Positions 39,671-48,600 of a DNA stretch of 64,000 bases are shown here, one piece after another. A program made the translations under genes and the position numbers. Within the stretch, counting starts at the first letter, position 1. Every line of letters begins with the position of its first letter. The stretch covers positions 248,001 to 312,000 of the forward strand of contig CAKMXJ010000018.1 of NCBI GenBank assembly GCA_928724745.1. Direction: 5' to 3'. The notes under the pieces were generated by a model. The model made no database searches. It saw only the letters and a list, made by a program, of their open reading frames with translations, and was not told the origin of the DNA. This DNA is from Anthracocystis setariae (Eukaryota; Basidiomycota; Ustilaginomycetes; Ustilaginales; Ustilaginaceae).

Positions 39671-40927
39671 ATGATCACATTGGCAAGAACTGCTTTGCGA
39701 GCTCGCTCGGCGCCTCCTTCGCGTTTGGCTGCTTTGCGATTCGGTTCCACCACCGCCACGCTCTCGCACGATCCTATGACCGGTGAAGCTATCGGTAGCA
39801 AGAATCTCGATGCCTCGTCGCTCGTCATCACGCGTTCCAACGCTCCTCGCACACCGCCTCCCTCCCAAAGCCTCGTCTTTGGTGCCAACTTTTCCGACCA
39901 CATGCTCTCCGTGCCTTGGAACAGCTCCACCGGTTGGGACGCTCCCAAGATTCATCCCTACTCTCCGCTCCAGCTCGATCCCAGTGCCGTCATCTTCCAC
40001 TATGCTCCTTCGCTCTTTGAAGGCATGAAGGCGTACAAGGATGTCAACGGAAAAGTGCGTTTGTTTAGACCGGACATGAACATGAAGCGAATGAACACTT
40101 CGGCTGCGCGCATCGCTCTACCCACCTTTGAGGGTCAACAGCTCATCCAGCTCATCAAGAAGCTCGTCGCACTCGACAACGGCTGGATCCCAAGCGAGCC
40201 AGGTCACTCGCTCTACATCAGGCCCACCCTCATCGGAACCGAAGCGGCACTCGGTGTCCACCCGACCAAAGACGCCCTCCTCTTTGTCATCTGCTCCCCC
40301 GTCGGCCCTTACTACAAGACCGGTTTCAAGCCCGTCGCACTCGAGGCTGACCCCAACAAGGTACGTGCCTGGCCAGGCGGAACGGGTCAGTTCAAGCTCG
40401 GCGGTAACTACGCCCCAGGCATCCTGCCGCAGCTCGAGGCAGCCAAAAAGGGATACCAGCAGAACCTGTGGCTCTTTGGCGACGACCATCTGCTTACCGA
40501 GGTCGGCACTATGAACCTCTTCACCGCGCTTAAAAAAAGCGACCACATTGAGCTCGTCACGCCACCACTCAACGGCATGATTCTACCAGGTGTCACCCGA
40601 GACTCGATCCTCCACATCGCAAAGGACCACATCTCGGGCAAGTACCCGCTCAACAACCTGCCCGACAACCTCAAAGTCACCGAACGCGAGATCTCGATCC
40701 ATGAAATCATCCAAGCTGAAACCAACGGCGAACTCATCGAAATGTTTGGCGCAGGTACCGCTGCCGTCGTCAGCCCCGTCGATAGGGTCGGTTACATGGG
40801 CAAGGATATCCACATCCCGGCAGGCGATGGAATCGGTCCCATCGCAAAGGCTATGCTAGAGAGGATCACCGATATCCAGCTCGGCAAGGTAGACCATCCA
40901 TGGAGCGTGGTGGTTGAAGATCTGTAA
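39671..40927 (+). CDS. bat1: Mitochondrial branched-chain amino-acid aminotransferase
   Basis: A 418-residue fold-type IV PLP enzyme that interconverts leucine, isoleucine and valine with their keto acids. Residues 1-30 (MITLARTALRARSAPPSRLA) form a mitochondrial presequence. Signatures: HYAPSLFEGMKAYKD, RPDMNMKRMNTSAARIALP, LYIRPTLIGTEAALGV, GQFKLGGNYAPG with K242 holding PLP, and LTEVGTMNLF, GMILPGVTRDSIL, EMFGAGTAAVVSPV. The in-frame extension upstream of 39671 has no ATG. A transposon is inserted with its TA target duplicate directly after the stop codon (40925-40927), so the coding sequence is intact but the original 3' UTR is displaced by 2.2 kb. Confidence 0.95.
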   Translation: MITLARTALRARSAPPSRLAALRFGSTTATLSHDPMTGEAIGSKNLDASSLVITRSNAPRTPPPSQSLVFGANFSDHMLSVPWNSSTGWDAPKIHPYSPLQLDPSAVIFHYAPSLFEGMKAYKDVNGKVRLFRPDMNMKRMNTSAARIALPTFEGQQLIQLIKKLVALDNGWIPSEPGHSLYIRPTLIGTEAALGVHPTKDALLFVICSPVGPYYKTGFKPVALEADPNKVRAWPGGTGQFKLGGNYAPGILPQLEAAKKGYQQNLWLFGDDHLLTEVGTMNLFTALKKSDHIELVTPPLNGMILPGVTRDSILHIAKDHISGKYPLNNLPDNLKVTEREISIHEIIQAETNGELIEMFGAGTAAVVSPVDRVGYMGKDIHIPAGDGIGPIAKAMLERITDIQLGKVDHPWSVVVEDL

Positions 40928-40929
40928 TA

Positions 40930-40972
40930 ACGTGATTCATGTATTTCCCGGACGTATGTATTTCCCGGACGA
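40930..40972 (+). repeat. Left terminal inverted repeat
   Basis: 43 bases beginning ACGTGATTC. Contains two direct copies of the 16-mer ATGTATTTCCCGGACG (40939-40954, 40956-40971), likely transposase-binding sites. Confidence 0.95.
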
Positions 40973-41105
40973 TTACCCGAATTAAACTTGTTTGGTGGTA
41001 GTACTCTTTGTGATGGCGAGCTCGCTTGTTTGTGATGGTGAGCAACGACAAGAATAGCATTACCTGACCACAAGCTCCTAGACTACATGCTGAATCACTT
41101 AGACG

Positions 41106-42938
41106 CTACATACCATGATGAGAACTGCTGGCATAAGGAACTGTGTCGAAGAAGTTGGGCTGAGCGTCGTCACCATCGTCGATGTCGCTGAGCGTTCCTA
41201 CATCGCTGAGAGCTTCAAGTACGCTGGCTGGGATGTTAGTACCGATGGCGGATGGCAACGAGAGCTCTTCGTTGTTGTCGACGTTGTCTTTGTGCCTGTC
41301 TGCTGCGGCACGGTGTTGCTGCCTCTGTCGATCTCGCTCCTGTAGCTCCAAGATGTCACCTTCTTTTGCAATCAACTCTCGTTCTGCTTGCTCCCTGGTG
41401 ATCATCCTATCCTTGCTGAGGTACATGCGGTCACCGACAGCAATCCTCGGTACCCTCATCCTCGCTACCGCTCTGCGCTGATCCTCCTGAGCTCGTAATA
41501 CAGTGTTTTCCGCCTCTGCCATCCGTGTTTCCTCCTGTGCTGCCTGGAATGCTTGTACGAGTGAATGCTTCATAGATCTTGCAGACCTTGGATTATCCTC
41601 GTTCTTGTACTCCTCGAGGAGGTTCTTCATTGCAGCTAGAGGCTGCCGTGTGCCGGCGTTTGCTTGTACCGGCGGCTGTGAGACTTGTGCTTCAGTTCCT
41701 GCAGCGGAAGAACTAGCTAGCCGTTCCAAGACCTTCCTTGCGCTTGGATTGACTGTGATTCCGGTGACTTGGAATGCCTTCTTTGCTGCTGCCGAGCTGA
41801 GTGTTTGCGCCCGTGCCTTGGCGTAGCAGGAACCGAACTGTGCCTTGTCGATCCCGGCGGAGGCCACGTGCGGCGCAAGCTCTGTAATGAGACGGCGATA
41901 AACAGCAGTCAGAGGTCCGAAGATTGAGACATCAAGTGGTTGCATTACATGTGTACAGTGAGGAGGTAAACACAGAGGTATAATGCGTCGTTGCCACAGA
42001 ACGTCAAGGAACTCCGATGCAGTGTGAATCTTGTGACCGTCGATGATGAGCAAGCGGTATGCTGATGGCGAGGAAGGCCTTGTATTCCGGTCGAAGATGT
42101 TCTCGGCCCACAGCTTGGCGAGCTCGACGTCGTTGTAGCCAGTGGGTCCTTTCGAGAAGCACCATTCTGCAGGAATATCAACCATTCGCCGCTGCTCACC
42201 GACCGTGTGTACCCTACCCCGCATGATGATCAGGGGCGGTAGAACTTGGCCTCCGCTTCCGATACATTCCACGATGGTAGCGCTCTCACGATTACCCGGC
42301 TGTGCCTTGAACCGGCTTGCTGGATTGCCTTCAGGAACGAGCACACGTTGCTTTGCCGCTTGGCCAAACATAAAGCCAGTCTCATCCATGTTGTAAATGT
42401 TGTCAGATGAGATACTGTATTCACGAATGACTTCATACAAGCGACTAAACCATGCTTCGATTGCTGCGGGATCTGTTGATCGAACACGTGCGTTCTCGAG
42501 ACAGCGTGACCAGCATGAGCGAAGAGAGGGGTGCCGAAGCAGGAATCCTTGCATCCAGGCACGGCCAAGCTTAACCGTATCTGAGCCGCCGGGAGAGCCA
42601 CGTGCGATCGACTGTGCGTAGTCACGCACGTTGCTGGGGTTGAGCGGGAAGCCTCCAGCAGCACAGCGCTCAATGTGCTTGACAAGAGCTGACTCGGCAG
42701 CTGGCGAGAGAGCTTGTCGGTGTGTATGAGCATCCTTCTTTGCTTGCACACCCTTCAGACGATCGTGGAGCGTGGATTTCGCTATGTTGTGTACAGCTGC
42801 TGCGGTAGCAATGCTAGCATGCTGTCCGGCATTCATTTTGGCGAGAGCTTGCTGAACTCGGCTCTCGCGCTCATCTCGAACAAGCGCTGTTTGCGTACGG
42901 CCATGCTTTGAACGCTTGGAGGAGTTGTTTCGCGGCAT
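41106..42938 (-). CDS. DDE transposase with HTH and CENP-B-type DNA-binding domains
   Basis: A 610-residue transposase, ATG 42938. Residues ~24-63 form a psq/HTH domain (RVQQALAKMN to AKSTLHDRLKG); ~77-150 a Tc5/CENP-B HTH (SPAAESALVKHIERCAAGGFP, WMQGFLLRHPSLRSCW). The DDE superfamily core has NMDETGFMFG (D185), LLIIDGHKIH (D300) and VMQPLDVSIFGPL (D336), the DDD triad of the pogo/Fot1 group. The C-terminal ~170 residues are coiled, Glu/Arg/Gln-rich. No stop, frameshift or missing catalytic residue. An upstream in-frame extension starts only at GTG. The protein would bind the TIRs and cut and paste at TA. Confidence 0.92.
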   Translation of the reverse strand: MPRNNSSKRSKHGRTQTALVRDERESRVQQALAKMNAGQHASIATAAAVHNIAKSTLHDRLKGVQAKKDAHTHRQALSPAAESALVKHIERCAAGGFPLNPSNVRDYAQSIARGSPGGSDTVKLGRAWMQGFLLRHPSLRSCWSRCLENARVRSTDPAAIEAWFSRLYEVIREYSISSDNIYNMDETGFMFGQAAKQRVLVPEGNPASRFKAQPGNRESATIVECIGSGGQVLPPLIIMRGRVHTVGEQRRMVDIPAEWCFSKGPTGYNDVELAKLWAENIFDRNTRPSSPSAYRLLIIDGHKIHTASEFLDVLWQRRIIPLCLPPHCTHVMQPLDVSIFGPLTAVYRRLITELAPHVASAGIDKAQFGSCYAKARAQTLSSAAAKKAFQVTGITVNPSARKVLERLASSSAAGTEAQVSQPPVQANAGTRQPLAAMKNLLEEYKNEDNPRSARSMKHSLVQAFQAAQEETRMAEAENTVLRAQEDQRRAVARMRVPRIAVGDRMYLSKDRMITREQAERELIAKEGDILELQERDRQRQQHRAAADRHKDNVDNNEELSLPSAIGTNIPASVLEALSDVGTLSDIDDGDDAQPNFFDTVPYASSSHHGM

Positions 42939-43120
42939 TGTCACGTGAAATGCAGGAAACAGCGCCGTAAACAGTGTTTTGATTGTATAGAACGTGAGTA
43001 CTACCACCAGATGTGGTGGGGACTCAGCAAATGGTGGGGATTGATGGTAGCGAGCAAAGGTATGTCGAGGCCATCATGCAAGTCACACACATCAAAGTAC
43101 GGCAATTCTAACTTTAAATT

Positions 43121-43163
43121 TCGTCCGGGAAATACATACGTCCGGGAAATACATGAATCACGT
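43121..43163 (-). repeat. Right terminal inverted repeat
   Basis: Exact reverse complement of 40930-40972 over all 43 bases. Confidence 0.95.
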
Positions 43164-43257
43164 TATATAGTAAGCTTAGATTGCTCGAGTAGGCTCAAAA
43201 TAAATGAATGAATGCAGGTTCATACATTTCTTGGTCTTGACCGATGAGTCCATGTGT

Positions 43258-43282
43258 GAGCGAGCGAGCGAGCGAGCGAGCG
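43258..43282. repeat. GAGC tetramer repeat
   Basis: About six GAGC units between the transposon and the proteasome gene's 3' end. Confidence 0.85.
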
Positions 43283-43379
43283 ATCAATCATTCTCCTCGA
43301 CAGAACCTACACGGTTGTTGAGATGACATTGTTTGGAACAAACACCAAAAACTTTGGTATTGCAAAGCGGTTTCATAGT

Positions 43380-44258
43380 TTAGGAAGTATCCATCGACTC
43401 TTGGGCTGCTGGTGCATCTACTACTGTGGGCTGTTTAGCGTTTGCGCCGATTTCGAGCACGTCTTGTTTGGCGATCATATCGTAAATCTGTTGCTTGGTC
43501 CAAGCGGTGGTGCCTTTGGTAAATTGGTACTTTTGTTCCTTGCTGACCCTTTCGTTGGGCGTTTCGTAGTTCCTCAGATACTCTGTCTTATTCTTTTCGA
43601 TCACGCAGACGTCTACGTTGCTACCACTTCCTAGATCGTTGAAGATACCGCTCGAGATAGCTGCGGCTACGAGCTGAACCGCATCGTCACGCGACATGTC
43701 CTTGATCCAACCGCTTTCGAACACAGCCATAGCAGCCAAACTACCCGACCCCATCGTGACATACGGCAATTTATCCGTCGAACCGTGTGGGGCGACGGTG
43801 AACAGATGCGGTCCCGTAGTATCGTACCCTCCGAGCACGAGGGCAGCGCCGATGTGGCCTTGGTACTGGTACAGGCGTTGCTTGAGCATCGTCATGGCGG
43901 TGACCACACGAGGCGCACGACCCGTGTTGAGTTCATGCAGTTGCATGTTGGACGAAATGAGTTGCGTGACGAATTCGGTGTCAGCAGCTGTGCCTGCACC
44001 GCAACAGCGAATGTTGTCCGAGAGGTAGTGGATCTTTTCACAGTTCTTGTCGGCTACGATCGGTCCTTCGGTAGCACGCGTGTCAGCACCGAGCACAACA
44101 CCGTCTTTGAAGATGCAGCCTACAATCGTGGTACCGGTAGACGTGGCGGTAAATCCACCCAGACCGGACGAAGCCAGGTGGTGATTGCGCGAGTAGTTGG
44201 AAAAGTCGAACCCAGAGGTCGACGATGAAGAGCCCGCCGAGGCCATGGTCGCTGCCAT
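43380..44258 (-). CDS. pup1: 20S proteasome catalytic subunit beta 2 (trypsin-like)
   Basis: A 292-residue precursor; the propeptide ends at G42 and autocleavage would expose T43 ([20 protein letters not shown]), the catalytic threonine. Catalytic-site Asp and Lys follow in [22 protein letters not shown]. Other family segments: [54 protein letters not shown] and the long beta2-specific C-terminal arm that reaches around beta3 ([17 protein letters not shown] onward). ATG 44258 is used; a second ATG is 12 bases on. The frame upstream begins only at TTG. The neighbouring divergent gene encodes a proteasome assembly chaperone. Confidence 0.95.
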   Translation of the reverse strand: MAATMASAGSSSSTSGFDFSNYSRNHHLASSGLGGFTATSTGTTIVGCIFKDGVVLGADTRATEGPIVADKNCEKIHYLSDNIRCCGAGTAADTEFVTQLISSNMQLHELNTGRAPRVVTAMTMLKQRLYQYQGHIGAALVLGGYDTTGPHLFTVAPHGSTDKLPYVTMGSGSLAAMAVFESGWIKDMSRDDAVQLVAAAISSGIFNDLGSGSNVDVCVIEKNKTEYLRNYETPNERVSKEQKYQFTKGTTAWTKQQIYDMIAKQDVLEIGANAKQPTVVDAPAAQESMDTS

Positions 44259-44772
44259 CGTGGGGCGAGGTGCAGATGGCGTGACAAGCGCAGGCTGGTC
44301 GATGTGAGTTTTTTTTGTTTTTCGGTATGATAGATCGGAAGACGCAAGATGGTGGTCGGGTATGGAATGTAGCAAGGTGGTGGTGGGGTGGTGTTGGTGG
44401 TCTCGAGGTGGACCATGCGTGGCTCCCTAGCTGGAGCAGTCCAAGTGGAGTGATCGAAGGGCCTCAAACGACGCGCTGCACTGAGCACAACTGCCGCTTC
44501 ACTGACGCAGCCTTTCTGCTGTTTGCTCGCCGTGTTACGCAGCCTCGGATTGGATTTTTTTTCCAGACCAACACCAAGCTTTCAGCGAATGAATACACGC
44601 ACGATCTTACAATATAATAATATAATCCTTCTTTTTTTGGCGCTGCCTCCACTCTGGTCCACAAGCTTCAGTGTAGTTGTCACAGACCCTTAAAAAGGCA
44701 CACTTGGACAGCTGGAAGGGCTCCTCTCACCTCAGCCTCGTTCTACTTTCTCTCTAAGCTGGGAACCCCAAC
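44259..44772. promoter_or_regulatory. Shared divergent promoter of proteasome beta2 and assembly chaperone genes
   Basis: 514 bases between two outward starts. TATA-like TATAATAATATAAT lies near 44612-44625. I looked for an ascomycete-type GGTGGCAAA proteasome element and did not see it. Confidence 0.5.
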
Positions 44773-45579
44773 ATGACCAACACACCTTTCTTCATCCCTC
44801 TCGACGACGATGCGCCTACATCCTTTGCAGGATCGACGCTGCTCATTCCTGCCGTCTCGATCGGCTCAGTACCTCAACTCGCCATCGATCTCCTCCTTCA
44901 CCATGAACCACTGCAACTTCGAAAAGTAGGTCGCCTAGACCCTACATTCTGCATCCCATTCATCGGACCTTCCGACTTCCCCTCCTCCTCCTCCTCCTCC
45001 TCTTCCTCCTCTTCCTACTCCTGCACCCTCACCACCGCACTCGAAGTCTTCACCAACGGCACCCTTACACTCATCCAACAACGCAGTCCCGTTCTGAAAT
45101 CACGCTCGACCGAATACATCTCGACGCTCACGGCGTGGATCCATGCTTGCGCATTCAAAGAAACGCTCTGGCTCAGCTCGATCGATGCAGCCGATCGAAC
45201 AGACAACGAATACCAAACTCCCATCCTTCACCTCCTCCCCACTCACTCGTCCCCCGTCGACTTTACCCACACCATCACACCCGTCTTGAACAAACTCATC
45301 ACCACTTTCCCCGCATTCAATCCTCCAACCCCCCTATTCATCCCAGGAAGCCTCCTCACCCGTAACCTCTTCCTCTCCATCCCCAAATTCCCCCTAGCTG
45401 CCCTCCTCTACTTTGCAGCAGAAGGCAACACAAAACCACACGCTCACTTCTTGGCTCATTTAACCCTCTCCCTCCTTAACAACCCGCAACAACTATCGCA
45501 ACCGCAATTCAAACTTCAAGAACCATCCTCTTGGCAAGCCCTCTTCGGCTCACCCCCAAACCCCTCCCTCTACGCCTAA
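44773..45579 (+). CDS. add66: Proteasome assembly chaperone 2 (PAC2/Add66)
   Basis: A 268-residue protein of the PAC2 family. PAC1-PAC2 guides alpha-ring assembly of the 20S proteasome. Family features: N-terminal STLLIPAVSIGSVPQLAIDLLL (21-42), KVGRLDPTFCIPFIG, TLTLIQQRSPVLK, and a C-terminal LFIPGSLLTRNLF ... PLAALLYFAAEGNTKPHA segment where GLTK-type motifs occur in relatives. A serine run (about 70-81) is a repeat insertion. ATG 44773 follows a clean leader. It converges on ede1 (113 bases between stops). Confidence 0.85.
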   Translation: MTNTPFFIPLDDDAPTSFAGSTLLIPAVSIGSVPQLAIDLLLHHEPLQLRKVGRLDPTFCIPFIGPSDFPSSSSSSSSSSSYSCTLTTALEVFTNGTLTLIQQRSPVLKSRSTEYISTLTAWIHACAFKETLWLSSIDAADRTDNEYQTPILHLLPTHSSPVDFTHTITPVLNKLITTFPAFNPPTPLFIPGSLLTRNLFLSIPKFPLAALLYFAAEGNTKPHAHFLAHLTLSLLNNPQQLSQPQFKLQEPSSWQALFGSPPNPSLYA

Positions 45580-45692
45580 CCATCCCACTTCACACGATGA
45601 AAAAAAAAAATAACGAAAATGGAAATGGAAACTCCCACACCTAACTAATAAAATAAGTATATGTACAGCACATGCGCGTTAGAGGCGGGGAT

Positions 45693-48600
45693 TTACGCCG
45701 AAGCCAACAACCGTTCCAACGCCTTCTCTGTACGATAGTTTGACTTTTCCAAAGCCTGGATCACGTTATTCCTGGTAAAGCCCATTCCGCATAACTGCTT
45801 GACCTGCGCCGCATCGTCCGGCAATGCACCCGTGTAGTCCTTGGCCTGCTCAATCGCAGTCCCCGTCCCCGTGGCGGTGGTTCGCGCACCCGACCGAGCC
45901 GGTGGCAGTGGCGGCGGTGACTGCGAGCCGAATCCAGGTGGAGGCCCTGAAGGCGGCGCATAGCTCCCCACGGGCACAATCGTCGACGACGTCGTGGTAC
46001 TGCTCCGAGTCGGATCGAATGCGTCTTCAAAACTAAACCCTGAACTCGCTTCATGTGCCTGTTGACCCCCCTTCCTCGTCTCCGTTGCAGTTCCACTTCC
46101 ACTTCCAACGACAGGCTGGCTATCAAAAGCAGCATCGAAATCGTCAAACGCATCCTTGGGAGCACCACCACTAGCTACCCCAGCAGCAGCGGGCACCGCA
46201 GCAGCAGCACTCGCACTCGCACTCGTACTCGCTCCGGGAGCACTGAACGAAGGCACGAAATCGAAATCGTTATCGAATGCATCGTCAAATCCGCCCGCTG
46301 CCGTCGTCGCCCCACCCGCTACAGCAGCACTCGGTACAGCCTCCAACGGCCCCAGATCCTCAAACGCCGAATCAAAGTCGTCAAAGTTGCTGCCGCTTCC
46401 ACTGTCATGTGCTCCCTTCGCCACTTGTGTACCACTGGCGCCAAAGTCGTCCGCTCCAAACGGATTCGTCGACGCCGCCGCATTACCAGCAGAACTCGTT
46501 TCGCCTACAGGATGAACCGGCGCTGCAGTACCAGCAGTGCTCGTCGGCTCAGCAGCAAGGACGCTGGGAGCCGTAGCAGGCGCAGCCGAGGTTCCGGATA
46601 CAGTGGTGGTGCTTCGTGCAGGCGCAGGAGGAGGCGCACGACGAGTCTTGATCGACGCGCTAGGGCTGACCGACGCTTCCGCTCCAGTTGCAGCTGTGGC
46701 CCCTTTGGCACTCATGAGCTGGCTCAGAGGAACGTCATCCGTAGGCGAAGTCACCGTATCGGCATGTCCTCGCTCACCGAGCGTCAAAGCGCCAGCTCCC
46801 GCAGCGAGAGCAGCTGCACCGAGACCACCAGCGGCAGCTGCACCAGCATGGCTACCAGCGGCATCTTTGGTCAGCGACGGCTCGCTGGGTGGTTCCGAGG
46901 GGATCGCGTCATCCTCGTCGCCATCGATCGTATCCTGGCGACTGATCGGGGCAATCGAGGTGGTCGAGGCAGTGCGACCGCCCTCAACAGCTCCGATGGC
47001 AGAGAGATCCACCGGCGCCGACGCAGCGGGAATAGCAGCGGCAGTCACATCCCCGAGTCCACCGGGCACAGTATGCTCCTCTGCATTGGTGCCAGCCACA
47101 GAGGTCGAAGCGAGCTTGTCCTCACCAGTGGCATCAATGTCGGGGAAACGCTCAGCGGCGGTTGAAGAAGCACCTGCAGCGGGAACGGTAGCCTCGGTGC
47201 TTCTAGACTTGTAGCCATCCAAGTCTTCGGGTCCTTCGTCTTCGTCATCTGAGCTGTCCTCGTCCGCATCGGGTGCATCAGGGCGGTTCATGTCAACTTG
47301 GGGTGTGGCTTCGCTCCCGAAAGGACCCGCGACAATCTCATCGGGCTTGATTTGAGTGGTTGCCTCCGCCGGGTGAGAAGGCTCGACAGCGTGCACGGCA
47401 CCAGCACCGACAGCAGCAGCACCAAGGGCGCCAGCTGCAGTCAGCTCGGCGCCATGATGACCGCTGGTTGTCTCAGGCTCAGCAGACCTTATGGCAGCAG
47501 TGGGCTCGGCAGAAGTGACGGGTACAGTTGCAGCCGAGGCACCAAAGTTGTCCCCAAAGTTGTCGTCAAAGTCGGTCGAGACGGCTTGAGAGTGGCCCTG
47601 GCCGGCGGCTGTACTGGTGGCGTCGCCGGGAATAGCGAAGGCATCATCGAAGCCGAGGCTCTGCGCTTCGTGGTGCTGCTGCTGCTGCTCGGATTGCTGA
47701 ATTGAGAATGGATCCACCTGATGCGCAGCTCCCGTCTGTTGCGACTCGATGCCCTCGCCGTGGTGAGCAGCTGCAGCAACGACTCCTCCCAGCACAGCAC
47801 CAGCCCCGGCTCCGGCTCCGAGAGCCAGGGAAGTGCCCATCAATGGAGTGTCAGGAGCCGGTGATCCGGCAGCGCCTGATCCGAAACGGTCGAAGGGATT
47901 CGTGCTGCGAACGCTGGCAGCAGGACTCGTCACAGTTTCAGCGGCGGCAGAGGTGTGAGCAGGAGCTGCGATGGCCGCATCGTGGTGCTGAGTAGCGGTC
48001 GCTGCTTCTTCTCCTAGCTCGCCGCGCTGGACCGCCTCGATCTCGCTTGCCGTCTTGTCCTGATCCGCCTCGGCCGTGGCAAGCTGCTTCTTGCTGATGG
48101 CGACCAAGCCCTTTTGCTGTCTAGCATCCTTGCGCAACTTTTCGAGCTGCTCCTTGAGGTTCTTGGTTTCCATCTGGACGTCGTTCATGCGTTTCTTCAT
48201 GTCACGCACATCCTCGCGATCGCGCATGAGCGCTTGCTCCAGCTCATCCTTTTCCGCCTTGAGTGCGCTGAGCTCGCTCTCCTCGCGGATGACATCCTCT
48301 CGGAGAGTCTTAAGCTCGGCGTTCTGCTTCTGCTGGCGCTCTTCAAGATCCTTGACGAGCTTGGACTCGGTCTCGTGCTGGCCGCGGACGGTAGCCAAGC
48401 GGGACTCGAGCTCAGCAATGGTGGAAGCGTTGGTAGCGATCGAGGTCTCGAGACTGCCACGCTGAGCCTGAAGGTCGGCAACAGCCTTTTCGGTGCTTTG
48501 AACCTGGATGGACTTGTTGCCGAACTCAGCACCCTGATCTGAAGCACCGCCCAGAGTGGAAGCAGCTGCAGCTCCACCAACAGCAAAAGCGGTTCCGAGC

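Larger units (their letters stand above)
40930..43163 (-). mobile_element. Fot1/pogo-type DNA transposon, apparently complete
   Basis: A 2234-base element bounded by identical 43-base terminal inverted repeats (40930-40972 and 43121-43163) and flanked by TA on both sides (40928-40929, 43164-43165), the Tc1/mariner-superfamily target duplication. It carries one full-length transposase frame on the minus strand. Perfect ends plus an unbroken frame indicate recent insertion. It lies immediately 3' of the bat1 stop codon. Confidence 0.93.
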
